From contig NC_080428.1 in assembly GCF_029873635.1 (NCBI RefSeq), positions 62,863,957 through 62,927,956 of the forward strand: a stretch of 64,000 nt of DNA, given 5' to 3'. Numbering within the stretch: position 1 is the stretch's first letter; the number at the start of each line of letters is the position of its first letter. The notes beneath the pieces were generated by a model. That model ran no database searches. It was not told the DNA's origin and saw only the letters and a list, made by a program, of their open reading frames with translations. The DNA is from Malania oleifera (lineage: Eukaryota; Streptophyta; Magnoliopsida; Santalales; Ximeniaceae). Both the position numbers and the translations under genes were made by a program. Below, one piece after another: positions 59,601 to 64,000 of this stretch.

Positions 59601-62600
59601 CAATATCTGATTGGGAAAAATCACGACATGAAAATGAAAATATACAAATTGACCGAATGAAAACAATAATAAGATATTGCTCTGTTTACAAATATAAAAT
59701 GGCGATGAATTATAAGGATTTTCAAAAGAGCGAACTAACATATTTAAGGAGACAATTTCTATAACAATAAAAAATAAAAATAAAAATTGGAGTGCCTTCA
59801 AAAGGAGTCCAAGCCTATAACAAAGAAGCTAAGACACCAATATAAAATAGTTCAAAAAATAGACATTTTTTAATAGAAACAATTTATTAGAGAATTTCAG
59901 TCAGTCAAAAACCTTCCTCGTAGACATGTTTTAAGACAAAAAAGTTACAAAGAGTGGGAAAGGAAGGGAGCATATCGAGTAAACAACACGCGGTTTTTAA
60001 TAGAAATTGGTTAAAAGAGGGGAATAGAGAGAGTGAGTGTGCGTGAGATTGTGAGTGTGAGAGAGAGATAATGATGGTTGCCCACATATCCACACTACGT
60101 TCCCATGGGTCCAATAATAACAATAAAAATCATTTTAATAAGTTGAACACAGCTGAAAATGTAAACACTTGGTCGGGGCACATCCATGTCTGATGCATCA
60201 TTGGCAAAGGTTAGAAAAGAATGAAGCAAAACAAAACAAATAATGCAGAAGTGTAGTACACAAATTTTATAAATAAATTGAGCTGTAGATCATTAACTGG
60301 AGAACATACCAAGAATTTTATAACCAGTAGCTAACGCATTTAAAGCAGCTTTCCTGATTTCACCATCTCTTTCAGCTGTCAAGCTAGCAACAAGTTGCAA
60401 AGATTTCAACTGACCACCAACCTGTAAACAAATAAATGAGCAAGCATCCAAAAAATGAATAAGAACCACGATGAACTTTTTTATCTTTACCTCCGCTCCA
60501 TGATGATCAATTAAGAATCCAACAAGATCCACACATTCTATTCGAGTTCGATTGTTTTTAGACCGCAAACCCTCCAAAATATAAGGAAAAGCCTTTGCCG
60601 CTGAATATATGCTAAAAATTTGTTTAGCCAGCTCTCGCATTTTTTCTCGTACTTTCTCAATGTTGTGTCCCGACTGTAGCACAGCAAATAAAACATCAAC
60701 CAGTGTCTCACAAAATGTACTCAATCTACTTACGCATTAAATATGACTTACAATAACGAGAACAAATAACAAACCATACAAAGCACACCAAGAGCAGCAT
60801 AACGCAATCACCATACATAAAAACTTGAAGAATACGAGTACCCCATGAATGACATAATTAGATGAATAAATGCAATAATTTATTCTTTCAAAGGTAACCA
60901 AGAACCTTCTCTATCAGGCAAGGAAGGAAAATAGCTGCTTCTGATTCAGTCAAAGTGTAGGCCTCAACCCTTAAGGTTTCAAAAAGTTCAGAAAGGAATT
61001 CCAACACCTGTTCATGTCAGCATGAAGACTTAATTAGTCATTTTACACCTAGCTTGTTTACAGGCTCAAGACTAGGAAAAGAACAGATGAACACTGAACC
61101 TTCAGCAGGCATGTTGTGTTAGATTCACAAAGTCTCAAAACAAACCACCTCAAAAGTATATCTAAAACTTCAATGATTTCCTTCCCAACGGACGAAATTG
61201 ACTGGATAAAGAGCAGAACGTTATAGAACAGACGATACATTCCAATAATTTTAGCAATAATATCAAAATACCACCTTCTGCAGCATCTCAAGTCCATCAA
61301 CTTGCTTCCTAAAGTCAGTACTTAGAAGCCGTCTATGCAGATCCTCTCTGAAATATTTCATAATATCATTCTGTGGCAAATGAATGTTTCAGGAATCTGT
61401 CAGTGTTTATGGTAAAATAGAAACTAATAATTATTCTGTAAATGCTCACATCCTATACAAACCTCAAGATCTTGAATCTGTTCTAACCGTGGCTCTTCAA
61501 ATTTAAACCTGCGAATAACCATTCTCTCCCTCTCATCCTGCAAATATACCACGGAAATTTAACAAAGATTTGAACATAACAAAAAATAATTGAACTTTTC
61601 TAAGTATTCCCAAAGTTCCGAATCTGGGTCGAGTATACCTTGCTCGAGTCCTTCACATTTATCAAAACCTGTGACTGGACAGCAATATCTTGAACAGACA
61701 TGATAGAGTCTGGCTTTGAGCCTTTAGCTGAAGTTGCTCTCTGTTCAAACCAAGAAACACTCAGAATCCTTTTCATCATTTTTTTCACCAAAAAGTAATA
61801 TAAGCAGGCAGCAAAATACCGAAGACATAGCTCTGCTCCCATGCTTAGACACACGATCACCATAACCATTGGTAGCAGGTTTTCCCACCTTAGAGGTGCT
61901 TTTTGTTGAAATCCCCATTGAAACTGTTTTTGCTGAATCGAATGATTCTAGAAGCAAATATCAGATTAGCATGAAGTATAACCAAGAAAAATAAAACTAA
62001 ACAAAACCCAGCCATAAGTTTACAACATCAGACCTTGAAAAGCCACATAAGGCTGTTTCAGTCTTTCAAGAACAAAAGCTAAAGCTGGCCCATGTATATC
62101 TTTCAAATTTTTGGTCAACTGAAACAAGGATATAAGGACATAAACTAAAGAGCCAATTTAATTTAAACCAAAAACAACAAAAACTGTGTGTCTGGCATAC
62201 TGTTTCTTGTCCGCAAACTCTCAATATTTCAACAATACAGCCTTCTGCTGCTTTCCGAACATCTGCTGCTTTATCCTACACAAAATATCCACACCTTCAA
62301 ATAATCTATTATTATAAGAGCAGCAAAGAATTCTAACCGAGCAAAATGCAACGAAAAATATATTTCTAAGAAAATGTCAGTGCTTTATCTTCAATTTAAT
62401 AATTACCGTCATTGCTAAAGCAGCTGGTTTCAGCAGATAAACAGCTTCAGAAAAATCACTTAATCCAGAAAGTTGCCTTGATAACCAATCAAAAAGGTCT
62501 TTACGACCTTCTGCACCAAGCTTGGAATCCGTCAAAGCTGCTGTGATGTAAGGAACCTATAGAAAACAGAGTAATAATGATATATGAGTAGAAGAAAAGC

Positions 62601-63960
62601 GAATCACATGCATGGCGAACATTTCTGGGAAGGAATATTACCATTTTATCAAGATTTACGGCACTGATCCAGGAATCCAAAGTAGTCAATGTACATTCTC
62701 TCATGTGTTTTTTGTTGTCACCCAGGCATTTTAGAACATCCGACAGAATGCCCTGCAAGACACACCTTCAAGATTGAAGTTCAAGATTCTAAAAGACAGC
62801 GATATTTACAGAAGTTGAAATAAATTTTAAATCAAGATGACTAACCTTGCTTGCCTTCTCAACACCTGGACCCATGGCAGATGCAACACCACCAACAGTC
62901 GACAAGGCTGCCATGACTAGATTTTTGTTGCTGTCATATAACCGCCCTTTAAGACCACCAAATAACTCCACTGGCAGTGGAATAGAAAACACACAATCAG
63001 GAGATTACAACATTTAATAATGTGTGTGTGAAAGAGAGAGAGAGAGAGAAAGAGTGAAGCTTAGCATGCTAGATGGATGCCATTTTGTTAATGCATGTTG
63101 TAAAAAGCATCTCTTTCCAAGTTCTGTCCGGTCTACTTGATGGATGCCATTATGTTAACTCATATGGTACAACACATCAACTCCCAAGTATTCCTGAACT
63201 CAAAAAGAAAAAAAAAAAAAAAAAGGTGCAGAACAGTTTAATACCAGTTCCAGTTGGCTGAATTCGTTTATTGGCCTCTTCCAAAATTTTATTCACCGCT
63301 TCAATTGATTCTAAGCGGGCCTGAAATAATGCAACAGGGACAACACAATCAAGGTGCTTCAAAAGAGTAAGAAAATTTACAAAATTTATACACAAAAGTA
63401 GAAACTCATAATGGACAGATTTTATGTATGTCTAATATAAGATGTCCACAGCCGGACCACCTTCCAATCATGGCTTTCCAAGCTCTTCAGCAGAGTTGGT
63501 GTGATCTTTCCACTAATATCTTCCCGTGGCAAGCTATCTAGACCACCAGCAGACATAGACAACGAGGAATCTGGTGCCTTTATAGTTCTCTTTAGAACAG
63601 CAGATGCACCCTGTATGGCATTACACTGTAATAATAAATAACTAATAACTATGGACAAGAAAAGTTATTAGCAGAAACAGAAGATGAATAGTAACCTCAA
63701 ATGGGTTTTTCTCATATTCTGCATCAAGTGCGCTGAGAAGTGCAGGTTTGACATCTGTAAGAAACCCTTTGATATCTACACAAAAGGAAAATCTAAGAGA
63801 CTCTACAATGAACTTAAAACAAGTGCATTATTAACAACTAAAATAAGAAGATACCTGGACCAACAAATTTATGCAAGGCACCAATAAGCTTGATAGTAGC
63901 ATTTCTAGCGGCAGCGGCACTGGATTGTAGTCCAGTATCTTTGCAAAAATCAATTAAATC
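53680..63960 (-). CDS. MOR1: MOR1/GEM1, XMAP215-family microtubule polymerase; 3' part, 1,279 codons
   Basis: Encodes the C-terminal two thirds of the plant XMAP215/Dis1 microtubule-associated protein (Arabidopsis MOR1 is about 1,980 residues), which binds tubulin through TOG domains and drives microtubule growth in cortical arrays, spindle and phragmoplast. In window numbering (1 = first residue at 63960), residues 1-62 finish TOG3 (DLIDFCKDTGLQ), about 79-320 form TOG4 (GGLDSLPREDISGKITPTLL; LGDNKKHMRECTLTTLDSWI) and about 421-640 form TOG5 (LEGLRSKNNRTRIECVDLVG; LTAERDGEIRKAALNALATG). Then come a charged linker (MEKRKEGKPGEARAALRRSV) and the plant-conserved C-terminal domain (GPTDWNEALDII; DLDLDRILQSIHVYLQELGM; GPVGQTHW), a Pro/Ser-rich tail and the end GLQARMERLKSGGTLEPL. 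All 32 exons join in frame with no break. The N-terminal TOG1-2 exons lie beyond the window. Confidence 0.96.
53680..63960 (-). other. MOR1: Exon map of the MOR1 gene in this window
   Basis: Exons in transcript order: 63960-63855, 63775-63696, 63610-63461, 63320-63245, 62970-62846, 62752-62642, 62556-62407, 62275-62201, 62118-62034, 61947-61820, 61740-61639, 61537-61463, 61370-61275, 61201-61100, 61007-60906, 60673-60491, 60421-60310, 59367-59291, 59213-59134, 58746-58684, 58549-58426, 58038-57916, 57820-57743, 56705-56547, 56458-56300, 55453-55356, 55232-55076, 54985-54869, 54722-54627, 54488-54417, 54334-54037, 53960-53680 (stop TAG). They sum to 3,840 nt, 1,280 codons with the stop. All introns are GT-AG except one GC-AG. 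Each junction was placed by keeping the frame and matching my recollection of Arabidopsis MOR1. The longest introns (56706-57742, 59368-60309, 55454-56299) hold only AT-rich sequence. Confidence 0.9.
57821..57915 (-). other. MOR1: GC-AG intron in MOR1
   Basis: Exon 58038-57916 ends CTTGTTTATTGTTTGGCAAACAAG-type coding sequence (residues LVYCLANK) and the intron begins GCAACA; the next exon starts GTGGCTGAG after TTAAACAG. No GT near this point keeps the conserved residues VYCLANK and the frame. AAG|GC is the usual form of the minor GC-AG intron class, which the major spliceosome handles. Confidence 0.8.
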
Positions 63961-64000
63961 CTGTAAAATCAAAGACAAGTTTTCCCTTAATTGCCATCGG

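Overview
The window looks like nuclear DNA of a eudicot plant, probably one with a repeat-rich, woody-type genome. The reasons are three intron-containing plant genes (a Dof transcription factor, a DUF1218 membrane protein and the microtubule polymerase MOR1), AT-rich spacers, long pyrimidine microsatellites, and Ty3/gypsy and Ty1/copia retrotransposons with the plant initiator-Met tRNA primer site (TGGTATCAGAGC type). The species cannot be named from the sequence alone. Everything here is read by eye; no alignment or database search was run. || Layout. 1-2563: end of an LTR interrupted by an antisense solo LTR. 2564-4650: Dof gene with a TATA box, a CT tract and an upstream ORF. 4650-8295: AT-rich spacer with a 104-bp tandem duplication. 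8296-11725: DUF1218 gene on the minus strand (three exons, 2.8-kb first intron holding an LTR-element relic). 12406-50558: a 38-kb retrotransposon nest. 50559-53679: spacer. 53680-63960: the 3' two thirds of a MOR1/XMAP215 gene on the minus strand (32 exons seen, 1,279 codons plus stop; the 5' part lies beyond the window). || The nest resolves fully from target-site duplications. A roughly 5-kb Ty1/copia element (12406-30291, minus) was split by a solo LTR (15664-17914, CATAT), an antisense solo LTR (18334-20382, TAGGA) and a complete Ty3/gypsy element G1 (20498-29039, CTTCA). Next to it lies Ty3/gypsy element G2 (30648-50558, ATTCT). Its 5' LTR was hit by a solo LTR (30868-32934) and by an antisense Ty3/gypsy element G3 (34721-43453), and G3 was itself hit by a solo LTR of another superfamily (37872-40122, CTATA). 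All are fossils with broken coding regions. || The most interesting signal is in the LTR promoters. Three LTR types that otherwise look unrelated each carry an array of palindromes built on the same core, GTCGAC, just upstream of the TATA box: TCGTCGACGA in the gypsy LTRs, TGGTCGACC(G/A) in the 37872-40122 LTR, and AAACAGTCGACTGTTT in the copia LTRs. Nearly all variant copies are CpG-to-TpG/CpA changes, many of which create TTGAC, the WRKY W-box core. I know of no description of this shared architecture. || The three host genes have no evident functional link. The Dof factor regulates transcription, the DUF1218 protein is an endomembrane or cell-periphery protein of a family tied to wall and vascular traits, and MOR1 drives microtubule growth.
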